DNA from: Patescibacteria group bacterium
GTDB lineage: Bacteria > Patescibacteriota > Minisyncoccia > Phycocordibacterales > UBA9973
NCBI GenBank assembly: GCA_030916575.1
Contig: JAUPWJ010000077.1
Coordinates: forward strand, 1-22,550
DNA length: 22,550 nt
Reading direction: 5' to 3'
In this document: positions 1 to 8,834 of the stretch, one piece after another
How positions within the stretch are numbered: the stretch's first letter is position 1
Layout: each line of letters begins with the position of its first letter
The notes under the pieces: generated by a model
What the model was told of the DNA's origin: nothing
Seen by the model: only the letters and a program-made list of their open reading frames with translations
The model's database searches: none
Program-made: the position numbers and the translations under genes

Positions 1-82
1 CATCAGGATTCAATTCAAAATACATTCGAACTTCGTTCAATACACACCGCAATTTTTCGAAAAGGGTTTCTGAACTCAAAAT

Positions 83-107
83 GGGGTCGCGCCGAAGGCG
101 CGACCCC
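83..107 (-). terminator. GC-rich perfect stem-loop downstream of tRNA-Ser
   Basis: Two 11-base arms (83-93 and 97-107) are perfect complements around a 3-base loop. The stem is almost all G/C in an otherwise AT-rich neighbourhood. Read on the minus strand it lies about 30 bases after the tRNA-Ser 3' end and is followed by ATTTTGAG, a short T tract, so it may terminate the tRNA transcript. The T tract is weak, so a boundary hairpin or repeated intergenic element is an alternative. Bases 1-82 hold no gene I can support. Confidence 0.45.
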
Positions 108-137
108 GCTTTGTCCGTTTCTTCTGATTCCGAATTT

Positions 138-225
138 TGGCGGAGGCGGTGAGATTTGAACTCACGATACCTTTCGGTATGCCACCTTTCCAAGGTGGTG
201 GAATAAACCACTATCCGACGCCTCC
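138..225 (-). tRNA. tRNA-Ser (anticodon GGA)
   Basis: Read on the minus strand, the acceptor arms GGAGGCG (219-225) and CGCCTCC (142-148) pair perfectly. A discriminator G and an encoded CCA (138-140) follow. The anticodon stem CCACC/GGTGG (194-198 with 182-186) holds the 7-base loop TTGGAAA, with anticodon GGA at 189-191, reading UCC and UCU serine codons. An extended variable arm (TACC-GAAA-GGTA type) marks a class II tRNA, as expected for serine. The T arm reads GTGAG-TTCAAAT-CTCAC. The total is 88 bases with CCA. Confidence 0.96.
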
Positions 226-285
226 ATAACATTAAATCTACCTTACGAAGGCAAAAAAGGGAAATAAAACAATTAACATCTAGTC

Positions 286-314
286 TTGCTAGTATATACA
301 ATAAGTTTTATAAT
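286..314 (+). promoter_or_regulatory. Sigma70-type promoter for the DUF5663-like gene
   Basis: A -35 like box TTGCTA (286-291) is separated by exactly 17 bases from a perfect TATAAT (309-314). Transcription would start near 321, giving a leader of about 28 bases before the ATG at 349. No strong Shine-Dalgarno sequence is visible in that leader. The promoter probably drives the two plus-strand genes up to 4997. Confidence 0.6.
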
Positions 315-348
315 ACTATTAGTTTAATAATTAACTCTTAATTTATAT

Positions 349-654
349 ATGAAAAAAGAAGAACTGGGCTTAGAGGATTTTATAGATAAAATGGTTAGCG
401 AGAAAAGAGAATTTGAAGGTTTAGAACCAGAAGTAATAAAACAAATAAAAAACGACCTTTTGTCCCGTATAGAAGATAGAGTAAACGCAACTATTGTGAA
501 TAACATACCAGAGGATAAAATGCCTGAATTTGAAAAACTTTCAGAAAGTGGTAAAGACGAGGAAGTACAAGCTTTTTGTGAAGAAAACATCCCAGACTTT
601 GCACAATTAATTGCAAGTGAATTAATTGCCTTTAGACAAACCTATCTTGCTTAA
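349..654 (+). CDS. DUF5663-like small acidic protein
   Basis: This 101-residue acidic, helix-rich protein has no signal peptide or membrane segment. The pattern LEDFIDKM near the N-terminus, a central stretch around NATIVNNIPEDKMPEF (about residues 47-62), and a C-terminal run ending in a helix with FRQTYL (about 94-99) match my memory of DUF5663, a family of unknown function common in Patescibacteria. It starts 28 bases after a well-formed promoter and ends in three consecutive TAA codons, unusually secure termination. The next gene starts 20 bases later on the same strand, so the two are probably co-transcribed. Family membership is recalled, not searched; no function can be stated. Confidence 0.75.
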   Translation: MKKEELGLEDFIDKMVSEKREFEGLEPEVIKQIKNDLLSRIEDRVNATIVNNIPEDKMPEFEKLSESGKDEEVQAFCEENIPDFAQLIASELIAFRQTYLA

Positions 655-674
655 TAATAACCTTTAAAGCAAAT

Positions 675-3600
675 ATGAAAGAATCATACAACCAACCAAA
701 TTTAAGCAATGAAGAAAAACTAAAAGAATACGCAAAGAAAAAAGCTATTGAAGCTGTAAAAAATTCAAAAGTCTCTATTGTAAACGCAGAACACCTAGCT
801 GAAATGGAAGCACGTGATGCAGCAGACGCATATATGACTGAGTCAAAGGGTCAAGCTGGTTTCTGGAAGAAACTTATTAAACACACTTTCCTTGATGAAT
901 ATCATCGCCAAAAAGAACTAGCTAAAGTTAGAAATCAAATTTCTAAATCTGAAAACATATATACTGCAGTAGAGCAAGACAGAAAAGCACACGAAGGAGC
1001 AATGCAAGCCATCACTACCCGCTTTACCTCTGAATATGATGAAGCAATAAATAAAGACGCTGGTGAAGACAGAGAGAAACTTGAAGAAAAAAACTTTGGA
1101 ACAATGGAGGTAAAATCTAAGGTACGAAGACTAATTTCAGATTATGCTCAGACCAATATGAGCGAAGAGATTTTTAAAGTAGAAAAAAAGAAAATAATAG
1201 ACAATATTAGCGACCATGAATTATTAAAAGGAGCAAATACATATGCAGACAACTTATTTGAAATTGCAAAAAATGCAAGACTTGCAATTGAGCATGGTGC
1301 AAAATTAGAAGAATTGGACTTAGATTTTGATATTATCGTCGGTAAAGCAAAAAGTAGTATAAAAACAGAGGCTAAACATAGCTGGGCTGATACTGCTGTA
1401 GATAAATTAAAGAAAACACAAATTGGACGTTTCGTAAATCCTGCTACCCTTTCAACTGCAGTAGGTATTGCTTACACAGCAGTAACTGCAACAGGTAAAA
1501 TTGGAACAATGTTCGGTAAAAGTAAGGTAGCTGCTTATACAACTTTTGGAGCTACTGCTGTAGTATCTGGTGTCTTAGCTGGAATGAATGAATCTCAAAG
1601 ACTTGCAGAAGAACGCCGACAACATGGCCGAGAGACAGCGAAAGGAGCAAAAATTGAAGGTGATAGCCCAAGACGAGAATCTATGGAAAAGTACGCCTAT
1701 CAAACAGATAGTGCAAATAACTTAACAAAAAACCTTAGAGAATCTTTGTTTACAAAAGACGTTCACGGAAAAGAAATACCGAAAGATATATCCGAAAGTG
1801 AGCTAGCTACAGTTTTACACAACATTACAAATATAGAAGCTCGTGAATCTCTAGCCCAAAGTAAAAAAATAGATTTAGTCACCTACTCACACCCTGGGCA
1901 GGTGGAGAAAGAAAAGACAGAACTCGTAATACTTCTCGCTCGTGCAAAAGTTGAAGCTCGCAAACAACTAGAAAGTAAATTTAGTCACTTGTTAGCAAAA
2001 GGAGAAACTTTTGATACATATTTAAACAAACAAACTGAAATGACTAAGAGAGCCTTTCTTGAAGGCGAAAAAGGAATTGACTCCAGAGATAAAGCCTTCA
2101 AATGGTTAAAGGCCCGCAGATTCGGCCTTGTTGCTAGTAAAACTATATTGATTGGAGTCACCGTAGGAGCACTAGCTCAAGAATTAGTTGCAGGAGTAGA
2201 TGGCTTGTGGGGAGGACAAAGAGAAGGAGTCGTAGAAGGAATAATTCACCAAGTAAAAGGTGAGAATACAGCTAACCAAATCCAAACTCCATTAAATAAT
2301 GTGCGTGAATGGCTTACTGGCTCCCCTTCTCATATAGGAGCAAATGGTATTGATCAATTAATTGGAGAGAACCACTTTAATTTACCAGAAGGCGCAAACA
2401 TAACTCCAAATGGTGATGGGACATACGATATAAACATTGGCGACCGCGAAGTAGCAGACAATATTCCTCTTACTTTTGAAAATGGTGCCTTAGATCAAGC
2501 TTCAATAGACAGACTAGGAGAAGCTGGTATAGTCGCAAATACTTGTACAAATGTAATTGAAAATGCAGGTGTCACAGAAGTAAACGCGCAAGACTATATA
2601 GACCAACATCCTGATGCTACACACGAAATAAAGCGTATCGGCTGGCATGATAACGATACACCCGCTCCAACATTTGACCAAAATGAATTGAAAATGCACT
2701 GGGGAGGAGAAAATGGTACTGGCGTAAACTCAAATGGTGACTATGTCTTTAATGTAAGTCATATGACTAGCGGTGGATCATTTCACGAAAATTTATCAGT
2801 TGACGCTCAAGAGAAAATAAAAAATGGCGGATTGAAAGTTCTTCTAGCTTTCACTAGAGAAACTCAAAACCATGTCGTTGAAGGTATAGTGGACACAAAT
2901 GGTAATGTCACTTTTGACCATACTGACCCCGTTATTCAAGAGCTCTTCCATGTAGATGATAAGGGTCATGCAATATACGATGGTAGATTTGCTGAAGTTG
3001 CTGAGACTTTTGGGAATAACTCCAAGGGTGCTGAGATGGTAAGACTACTTGCTACTCATGAAGGATTGGGAAATGATTGCATAACTGTACCTGGACCAAA
3101 AGATATTCCTGTAAATATACTAGACCTCCCTCTTGATGATGAACCTCCATACTTTATTCCATTTGCACCTCGCACTCCACTTGAGCCTATATTCTATAAA
3201 CCACCAATTAAACCAAATGATCCTGTTGCAAAAAGAACCATGGACCTAATCCAAACCTACTATAACGGTAGCAACGTAAACGAAATTGAAAAAAAGTTCA
3301 AAGAAAGAAGCATACCTCTTGATCCGTATAAAATGATTATACTAAAAGATGGTAAAAAGATTTGGATTGATAAAAATGACAAAGAAATTAGCCGTGATGC
3401 AGTTCGAGAACGTGCTAGGTTTATTGAGTATTTTAAAAAACAAGACGCCAACTACTTAAAAGAACTAGGTGTATTTAATAAGAATTTAGAACCTATGAGC
3501 TCTGAATGCCGTGTGGCTGTAATTATTCCTGCTAGATTTGAAGCAAAAAACTTAAAGAATTTACTAGATCAATACGTAAAACAAGTAGATGAAAAAGGTA

Positions 3601-4997
3601 AACCAATTAATAAAAATCTATTTGAAATAAACATAATTGTAAATAAAAAAGAAGGTGAACAATCTGACGGAAGTGTAGAAGTAATTAATAAATGGAAAGC
3701 TGAAAACCCTGGATATCATGTAAATGTAATTGATAAAGAGTTTTCAAAAGAAAATGCAAACGTAGGGATGGCTCGAAAATATATAACCGACCTATCTTTA
3801 CTTCGATCAACAGAACGCCAAAGTTCTTCTGGTCCTCTATATATAGAATCAGAAGACGCGGACCTAACTAGTGTAGACAAAAGAACCATCTCAAAACTTA
3901 TAAAGGGTTTTGACGAAAAACCATATTTGGATGTATTGCGTGGTATTCAAGATAGACAACCTGAAATTATGAGCAAGAACGACTTATTCTTTTTTGAGCG
4001 ACGAATTTGGGATATTGGTGAAATGGCAATGCGTGACATGTCTCTGAGATCAGACAAATTCGATAAATCAAGTTTTGTATGGAATAGAGTTATTAGTGGA
4101 GGCTGGAACACAGCATACACGGCAGAAGCTTACGCACAAATAGGCGGATATGTACCTGACACTATTGGTGAAGACATGAAGATTGGTCAAAAAATATCAA
4201 TCCTTCGAGGATCTGCAGACAAAGACAGTAAGTATAAGGTAAACACTTATACAGCTGAAACTTCAGGGCTACGTGCCAACTCAAGTCCAAGACGTTTCTT
4301 GGACGCCATGATAAAAAACGAAAGTCCTTACGATAATTTCGATGATCAGTCAGTAAAAGAAAAAAATATTACAGAGCTCTTAGATGCGCTAAAGGACTTT
4401 GAATCAATCTCTCCTGAGCACAGAGAAAGGTACGAATCTGGAATAAATACTTTATTTAGATTCATTAGAGAGCAAATGGGAGACGGAGAAGAAGCTAGAC
4501 AAATAATGAAAAGAACAATGTTTTATATGGGACTAAAAGAAGGTAGTGATAAGGGATTTGTAATTGATAACTACAAAGAAGTAAAGATAACTGACAAAGG
4601 GTACGGACAAATAGGTGAGCTTCTTGCTAACTATAAAAAAGACAAAAAATGGGAATTAGGTTATAAACGCCAAAATCATCCTCTTGATAAGAGTATTCCC
4701 GACAAAACCTTACCACCGATACCACCTACAGAAGAAGTTGAAAAACCTGAAATACCCCCTATAAAAAAGACAACGATGATTTCAAAACCTATTAAAGTAA
4801 AACGAGATACACTAAAACCAGTAATAAAGCAGACAGCCGTAAAAATTGTAAAACCAAAAATAGAAGCAAAGAAAGTGGTAACGGCTATAAAAAACGTGCT
4901 TCCTACTGATGAATCTAAAGCAAGTGGTGAATATAAAGCTGACGTAGAAAGAAAAATTAAAGCTAGAGATGCTAGAAACGCACAAAAGAATAAATAA
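675..4997 (+). CDS. Giant membrane-associated protein with C-terminal GT2-type glycosyltransferase domain
   Basis: This 1440-residue protein is about four times the length of a simple family 2 glycosyltransferase. Residues 1-250 are charged and probably helical. Hydrophobic stretches lie near 257-275, 285-304 and 482-503. Residues 510-800 look like an extracellular-type region rich in Asn, Gly and Asp, followed by a Pro-rich linker (about 801-845). A GT-A fold domain fills about 945-1190: AVIIPARFEAKNL at the start (nucleotide binding), the DXD-like ESEDADL near 1058-1064, GGWNTAYTAEAYAQIGGY near 1142 (acceptor-site pattern), and GEDMKIG near 1164 with the ED catalytic pair. The last 100 residues are Pro/Lys-rich. 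All hallmark GT2 motifs are present, so it is probably an active sugar transferase. Donor, acceptor and topology are unknown. It follows the DUF5663-like gene by 20 bases and converges on ligA. Confidence 0.7.
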   Translation: MKESYNQPNLSNEEKLKEYAKKKAIEAVKNSKVSIVNAEHLAEMEARDAADAYMTESKGQAGFWKKLIKHTFLDEYHRQKELAKVRNQISKSENIYTAVEQDRKAHEGAMQAITTRFTSEYDEAINKDAGEDREKLEEKNFGTMEVKSKVRRLISDYAQTNMSEEIFKVEKKKIIDNISDHELLKGANTYADNLFEIAKNARLAIEHGAKLEELDLDFDIIVGKAKSSIKTEAKHSWADTAVDKLKKTQIGRFVNPATLSTAVGIAYTAVTATGKIGTMFGKSKVAAYTTFGATAVVSGVLAGMNESQRLAEERRQHGRETAKGAKIEGDSPRRESMEKYAYQTDSANNLTKNLRESLFTKDVHGKEIPKDISESELATVLHNITNIEARESLAQSKKIDLVTYSHPGQVEKEKTELVILLARAKVEARKQLESKFSHLLAKGETFDTYLNKQTEMTKRAFLEGEKGIDSRDKAFKWLKARRFGLVASKTILIGVTVGALAQELVAGVDGLWGGQREGVVEGIIHQVKGENTANQIQTPLNNVREWLTGSPSHIGANGIDQLIGENHFNLPEGANITPNGDGTYDINIGDREVADNIPLTFENGALDQASIDRLGEAGIVANTCTNVIENAGVTEVNAQDYIDQHPDATHEIKRIGWHDNDTPAPTFDQNELKMHWGGENGTGVNSNGDYVFNVSHMTSGGSFHENLSVDAQEKIKNGGLKVLLAFTRETQNHVVEGIVDTNGNVTFDHTDPVIQELFHVDDKGHAIYDGRFAEVAETFGNNSKGAEMVRLLATHEGLGNDCITVPGPKDIPVNILDLPLDDEPPYFIPFAPRTPLEPIFYKPPIKPNDPVAKRTMDLIQTYYNGSNVNEIEKKFKERSIPLDPYKMIILKDGKKIWIDKNDKEISRDAVRERARFIEYFKKQDANYLKELGVFNKNLEPMSSECRVAVIIPARFEAKNLKNLLDQYVKQVDEKGKPINKNLFEINIIVNKKEGEQSDGSVEVINKWKAENPGYHVNVIDKEFSKENANVGMARKYITDLSLLRSTERQSSSGPLYIESEDADLTSVDKRTISKLIKGFDEKPYLDVLRGIQDRQPEIMSKNDLFFFERRIWDIGEMAMRDMSLRSDKFDKSSFVWNRVISGGWNTAYTAEAYAQIGGYVPDTIGEDMKIGQKISILRGSADKDSKYKVNTYTAETSGLRANSSPRRFLDAMIKNESPYDNFDDQSVKEKNITELLDALKDFESISPEHRERYESGINTLFRFIREQMGDGEEARQIMKRTMFYMGLKEGSDKGFVIDNYKEVKITDKGYGQIGELLANYKKDKKWELGYKRQNHPLDKSIPDKTLPPIPPTEEVEKPEIPPIKKTTMISKPIKVKRDTLKPVIKQTAVKIVKPKIEAKKVVTAIKNVLPTDESKASGEYKADVERKIKARDARNAQKNK

Positions 4998-5008
4998 GAA
5001 TTACTATC

Positions 5009-7042
5009 TTAAATCATTTTCTTAAACTCCTCTTCGGTAAGTATTTTTATCTTTAGTTTTTCTGCACTTTTTAGTTTGCTTCCTGCATCTTCACCTGTCA
5101 CAACATATGAAGTGTTTTTAGAAACTGAGCCGGAAATTTTCCCACCCAACTTGATTATCTTCTCTTTAGCAATTTCACGAGACATTGTGGAAAGTGTTCC
5201 AGTCAAAACGAAAGTTAAACCTTCAAATTTTCCTCCTTTTATTTTTTCCACTTTATCTATCACTACTCCATTTTCTTTTAACTTTTCTATGAAGTGAAGG
5301 TTATTTTTGTCTTGGAAAAATTGTAAAACACTTTTAGTCACAGCAGGGCCGATATTAGGAATACTATCTATTTCATTAATATTTTCTTTTGAATTCTCAA
5401 TTATTTTCTCTAAAGTTCCAAAATGCTGGGCTAGGTCTCGTGCAGTCTCCTCGCCCACATGAAGTATTCCAAGAGCCCAAAGAAAACGAGATAGTGATAT
5501 TCTCTTTTTATTTTTTATTTCCTCTACGATATTTTCCGCTGACTTTTCTCCAAATCTTTCAAGTGTAGCAATATCGCTCTTATCTAGACTAAAGATATCG
5601 GCAGCATCAGTTATAAGTCCTTCATCTTTAAACCTTCGCAAGACCTTAGGACCCAATTCGTAAATATCAAATACAGAAACAAAATGTTCTATATATCTTT
5701 CATTTTTTGCCACACATTTTTTATTTATACAGTAATACGCAACAGAATTTTCTTTTTTCTCAGATATTAATTTCTTGTCTATGTCTCCTAGACATGCAGG
5801 ACAAGAATCCGGCATTTTAAATTTTTTCTCTTTACCTGTTCGCATACGAGTAAGGACTTCTACAACTTTAGGAATCACGTCCCCAGCCTTTTCTATGACC
5901 ACTGTATCACCTATACGCAAGTCTAAGCGCTCTATTTGGTCCATGTTATGCAACGTCGCTTTAGACACAGTGGAGCCCGCCACGAGCGTCGGCTCAAACA
6001 ATGCAAGCGGTGTTAAGACTCCAGTACGACCAACATTTACTTTTACATCTTTTACAATTGTCGTCGCCCTCTCAGCTGGATATTTATAAGCTGCCATATA
6101 ACGCGGAGCTTTACCAACAACACCTAAAACTTCTTGCAATTTTAATTCATTTATTGAGATTACAATACCGTCTGTGCCGTAAAGGAAATTGGAGCGAATT
6201 TTTTCAAAACTTTTTATAAAGTTAATTACCTCCTCTAAATTTTTACAAATCTTTTCATTTTTATCCACCACAAAACCAATATCTCTTAACACTTCATGTT
6301 CTTTAGAATGCGTATCAGGTATATAATTTTTATTTTTATATTGTTTTACATCATAAGCAAAAAATTCTAAATTCCTACTACTAGCAAGCTTTGGGTCTAG
6401 CTGGCGTATACTCCCTGCTGTAGCATTTCTAGTGTTAGCAAAAAGTATCTTGCCTTCAAGCTCTTGGATTTTATTTAAATTAATTAATGTCTTTTTAGAC
6501 ATCACCACCTCGCCTCGAACTTCAATAAATTCTGGAATATTGCCTTTTAATTGCAAAGGTATTGAATGTATAGTTTTTAAATTCTGGGTGACATCCTCCC
6601 CCACAAACCCATCTCCCCTAGTCGCTCCGAGCATTAATTTTCCCTTTTCATAAATCAAAGTCCCTGCCAAACCATCAAATTTAATTTCACAAAAATATTC
6701 AATTTTTGTATTTGCTGGTAATAATTTCTTTATTCTTTTCTCCCAATCATAAAGCTCATCTATGCTAAATACATCGTTTAAGGAGAGCATACGCACGGTG
6801 TGCTTCACTTTTTCAAATTTAGGAAGTGGCTTGCCACCCACTCTATACTCTGGAGCATTGGGGTCATCTAAGTTAGGATATTCTCTTATAATATCTCGTA
6901 GTTCCCTATTTAAAGAGTCATACACAACATCAGTCACATCTGGGCTATCTGCTGTATGATAGAGTTCACGAAGTCTAGCAATTTCTTTACGCAATTTATT
7001 TACTCGCAGTCCTGCAGTTTTTATATCGGGATATTTTGCCAT
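5009..7042 (-). CDS. ligA: NAD-dependent DNA ligase LigA
   Basis: It seals nicks in duplex DNA using NAD+ in replication and repair. The 677 residues match the usual bacterial length (about 670). The N-terminal Ia/adenylation region has VGGKPLPKFEKVKH and MLSLNDVFS, then the active-site motif KFDG with nucleophile Lys121. The OB domain follows, then a four-Cys zinc site (CPAC near 411, with C-x4-C about 20 residues later), helix-hairpin-helix repeats and a C-terminal BRCT domain from about 601 with FVLTGTLSTMSRE. All key residues are present. It is the last gene of the pilus cluster, starting 6 bases after the PilX-like stop, so it is probably translationally coupled to it. It ends 11 bases from the stop of the convergent giant gene, with no terminator visible between them. 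Confidence 0.97.
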   Translation of the reverse strand: MAKYPDIKTAGLRVNKLRKEIARLRELYHTADSPDVTDVVYDSLNRELRDIIREYPNLDDPNAPEYRVGGKPLPKFEKVKHTVRMLSLNDVFSIDELYDWEKRIKKLLPANTKIEYFCEIKFDGLAGTLIYEKGKLMLGATRGDGFVGEDVTQNLKTIHSIPLQLKGNIPEFIEVRGEVVMSKKTLINLNKIQELEGKILFANTRNATAGSIRQLDPKLASSRNLEFFAYDVKQYKNKNYIPDTHSKEHEVLRDIGFVVDKNEKICKNLEEVINFIKSFEKIRSNFLYGTDGIVISINELKLQEVLGVVGKAPRYMAAYKYPAERATTIVKDVKVNVGRTGVLTPLALFEPTLVAGSTVSKATLHNMDQIERLDLRIGDTVVIEKAGDVIPKVVEVLTRMRTGKEKKFKMPDSCPACLGDIDKKLISEKKENSVAYYCINKKCVAKNERYIEHFVSVFDIYELGPKVLRRFKDEGLITDAADIFSLDKSDIATLERFGEKSAENIVEEIKNKKRISLSRFLWALGILHVGEETARDLAQHFGTLEKIIENSKENINEIDSIPNIGPAVTKSVLQFFQDKNNLHFIEKLKENGVVIDKVEKIKGGKFEGLTFVLTGTLSTMSREIAKEKIIKLGGKISGSVSKNTSYVVTGEDAGSKLKSAEKLKIKILTEEEFKKMI

Positions 7043-7048
7043 ACAGAA

Positions 7049-7573
7049 TTAATAAGTTAGCTCCAAAACACGCTCTACTCTATTGTTATTTGTGGAAGAA
7101 CAATTAGGTGTATTACCACCCATATTGTATCCTTTTGAAATAACTTGTGTACTTATAAGGGCACCAGTACCAGAATCTAAATTTCTAGTTACTTTGACTT
7201 TAGCACAAGATTTACTATCTGCTCCCAAGCCAAGCACTACGAAATTCCAAGGACCGAAAAGTTGAGTTTCTCCAACTATATTTATTGAACTACCTCCACA
7301 CATTGCATTTATACCATTGATTGTAGTAAGAGCATCTACAGAACCAAAGAAGCTCTGAGTTGGAACCAAATCATAAAACAATGCACATTCTGCTCCTGTA
7401 TCTGCTGCAAAAAATGCTTCATTTGTAGCTTTAGCTGAAGTCCCAAAATTAATTTCTTTCAAAGATATATTTATCATACCAAGTGAGATAGAGAAAATGA
7501 TAGCTGATAAGACAACTGCAAAAAGCATCACAAATCCTCTATTACTTTTTAATTTTGTTTTATTAAAAATCAT
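7049..7573 (-). CDS. PilX/GspK-like minor pseudopilin
   Basis: This is a probable minor pilin at the tip of the type IV pilus. The prepilin motif SNRGFVML, with cleavage after Gly, is followed by a 20-residue hydrophobic helix. The pattern EAFFAADTGAECAL matches the PilX N-terminal family (AxxAADSGxE). The mature N-terminus lacks Glu5, having Phe there, as in GspK-type subunits that sit at the tip. I take the ATG at 7573, which overlaps the preceding TAA by one base (TAATG). A longer frame from a TTG at 7585 is open but less likely. The predicted length is 174 residues. Last of four pseudopilin genes, with ligA 6 bases downstream. Confidence 0.82.
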   Translation of the reverse strand: MIFNKTKLKSNRGFVMLFAVVLSAIIFSISLGMINISLKEINFGTSAKATNEAFFAADTGAECALFYDLVPTQSFFGSVDALTTINGINAMCGGSSINIVGETQLFGPWNFVVLGLGADSKSCAKVKVTRNLDSGTGALISTQVISKGYNMGGNTPNCSSTNNNRVERVLELTY

Positions 7574-8184
7574 TATTGTGTCCAATTAAATAAACTCTCT
7601 GAAAAAGAAATATCATATGTCCCTGAACCTTGTACCCAAAAAACAGTAGAAATGACTCTGATTTCATCTATATTTTGATATGCGACATTATCAGCCTCAA
7701 TTCTAATTCTACGCCTAAAACCAGAATTTGTATTTCCAATAGAATCATAATTATACTCTCCTGTATCTGCGTCATAATACAAATACGGACATGGCACATT
7801 ATTATTTGCAATTGTACAAGTAGTTAACGGTACGTCTATTATAGGTTGATCATTCTCAGCAAAATCTAAACCGGCAATATCAAAAGTGCAACCAATACCT
7901 CCACACTTATTTACGACACTAGCCTTGAAATCACTCCACGCATCATTTGTTTGCTCTCCGGGATCTAAATAAAGCACATAGGTGTCACGCAAATTACGCA
8001 TATATTCCACTCCTTCTTGAGCTAAATATGTAGCAGTTAATTTTCTCTTAGCATAAGTAAGATTTGAAAGACTGTCTCCTAAAATAACCATCATGGCTAC
8101 CACAGACATAGTAAAAATAGCGATAGCCACAAGAGTTTCTACTAAAGTAAAACCTTTATTTTTTTGTTTTAAAAATTTAAACAT
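7573..8184 (-). CDS. PilV-like minor pseudopilin
   Basis: This 203-residue protein has a textbook prepilin leader: a short basic segment, KGFTLVETLVAIAIF, Gly-Phe cleavage and Glu5 of the mature chain, then a hydrophobic helix. The segment TATYLAQEGVEYMRNLRD (about 46-63) is typical of PilV/GspI-type subunits, where AxxLAxEGxExxR follows the helix. PilD would cleave and methylate it before assembly with the other minor pilins. It starts one base after the PilW-like stop and its own stop overlaps the next ATG, so the set is translationally coupled. Confidence 0.85.
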   Translation of the reverse strand: MFKFLKQKNKGFTLVETLVAIAIFTMSVVAMMVILGDSLSNLTYAKRKLTATYLAQEGVEYMRNLRDTYVLYLDPGEQTNDAWSDFKASVVNKCGGIGCTFDIAGLDFAENDQPIIDVPLTTCTIANNNVPCPYLYYDADTGEYNYDSIGNTNSGFRRRIRIEADNVAYQNIDEIRVISTVFWVQGSGTYDISFSESLFNWTQ

Positions 8185-8185
8185 T

Positions 8186-8833
8186 TTATGGATTTACTAT
8201 ATCTACCAATCTTTGTGTGACCATGGTTTGTAAAGAAAAAGACGAATTTAAGTTTTTATAAACTATGTTTCCTAGTAATCTTATGATAACGAGAGGTTGC
8301 TGTTTATTTCCACCACTAGGTAGAGCTGGTGGCTCTGCCCCTAAGACTGAAAAACTAAAATACCCAGGAATATTTGGGATAATAATCTCATCCCCATGTA
8401 ATGGTACCCATGTCACACCACTATTTGTTGATTTTTGAATAACTAATGGGCTCCCTGTTATTTTGTAGACCCATTGATCTCCATCATTTAATGGATTCCC
8501 GTAGGCTTCTTCAAATGCTATAGCATAACCATTTTCACAACTTCGGGGTGTGGTAATAACATCTCCAGATTGCCCCCAATCAGTAGGAGAATTCCCGTCC
8601 CCGTAATAACATCTATAATTATATCCTGTTCTTAAATTTCTAGACATATCTTCCATGATAAAAGATAGATTATCCATAATGGCCCTGACATTGCGAGATT
8701 TATTATGAACCACATTTGCATTGAGTAATGAGCCGATGCCTGTAATAACAAGAATAAGAAATAAAGAAATAGATATCATTGTTTCAATGATGGTGTAGCC
8801 TTTGTTTTTATTTTTGAAATTTAAAATTTTCAT
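8186..8833 (-). CDS. PilW-like minor pseudopilin
   Basis: This 215-residue minor pilin begins with a basic leader and KNKGYTIIETMISISLFLIL: Gly-Tyr cleavage site, Glu5 and a hydrophobic helix. The following region with LSFIMEDMSRNLRTGYNY resembles PilW/GspJ subunits, which have a conserved helix of that kind after the N-terminal segment. I choose the ATG at 8833, one base after the upstream stop, giving an 11-residue basic leader. The frame is open back to a GTG at 8851 and an ATG at 8845, both inside the upstream gene. No clear ribosome-binding site separates the choices. Confidence 0.82.
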   Translation of the reverse strand: MKILNFKNKNKGYTIIETMISISLFLILVITGIGSLLNANVVHNKSRNVRAIMDNLSFIMEDMSRNLRTGYNYRCYYGDGNSPTDWGQSGDVITTPRSCENGYAIAFEEAYGNPLNDGDQWVYKITGSPLVIQKSTNSGVTWVPLHGDEIIIPNIPGYFSFSVLGAEPPALPSGGNKQQPLVIIRLLGNIVYKNLNSSFSLQTMVTQRLVDIVNP

Positions 8834-8834
8834 A

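Noticed and set aside
1..159. Plus-strand open frame running from the window edge through the hairpin and into the tRNA
   Set aside because: It passes through the stem-loop and antisense to tRNA-Ser, has no start in the window and ends in the familiar Gly-rich tRNA-derived tail. It is a chance frame.
2514..2699. Short frames antisense to the giant gene and to ligA
   Set aside because: They are shadows of long, well-supported genes, with no motifs or start signals.
7573..7585. TTG start for the PilX-like protein, and likewise GTG at 8851 and TTG at 21477
   Set aside because: ATG codons at 7573, 8833 and 21459 give normal leaders and typical junctions with the upstream genes, so the longer frames were not used.
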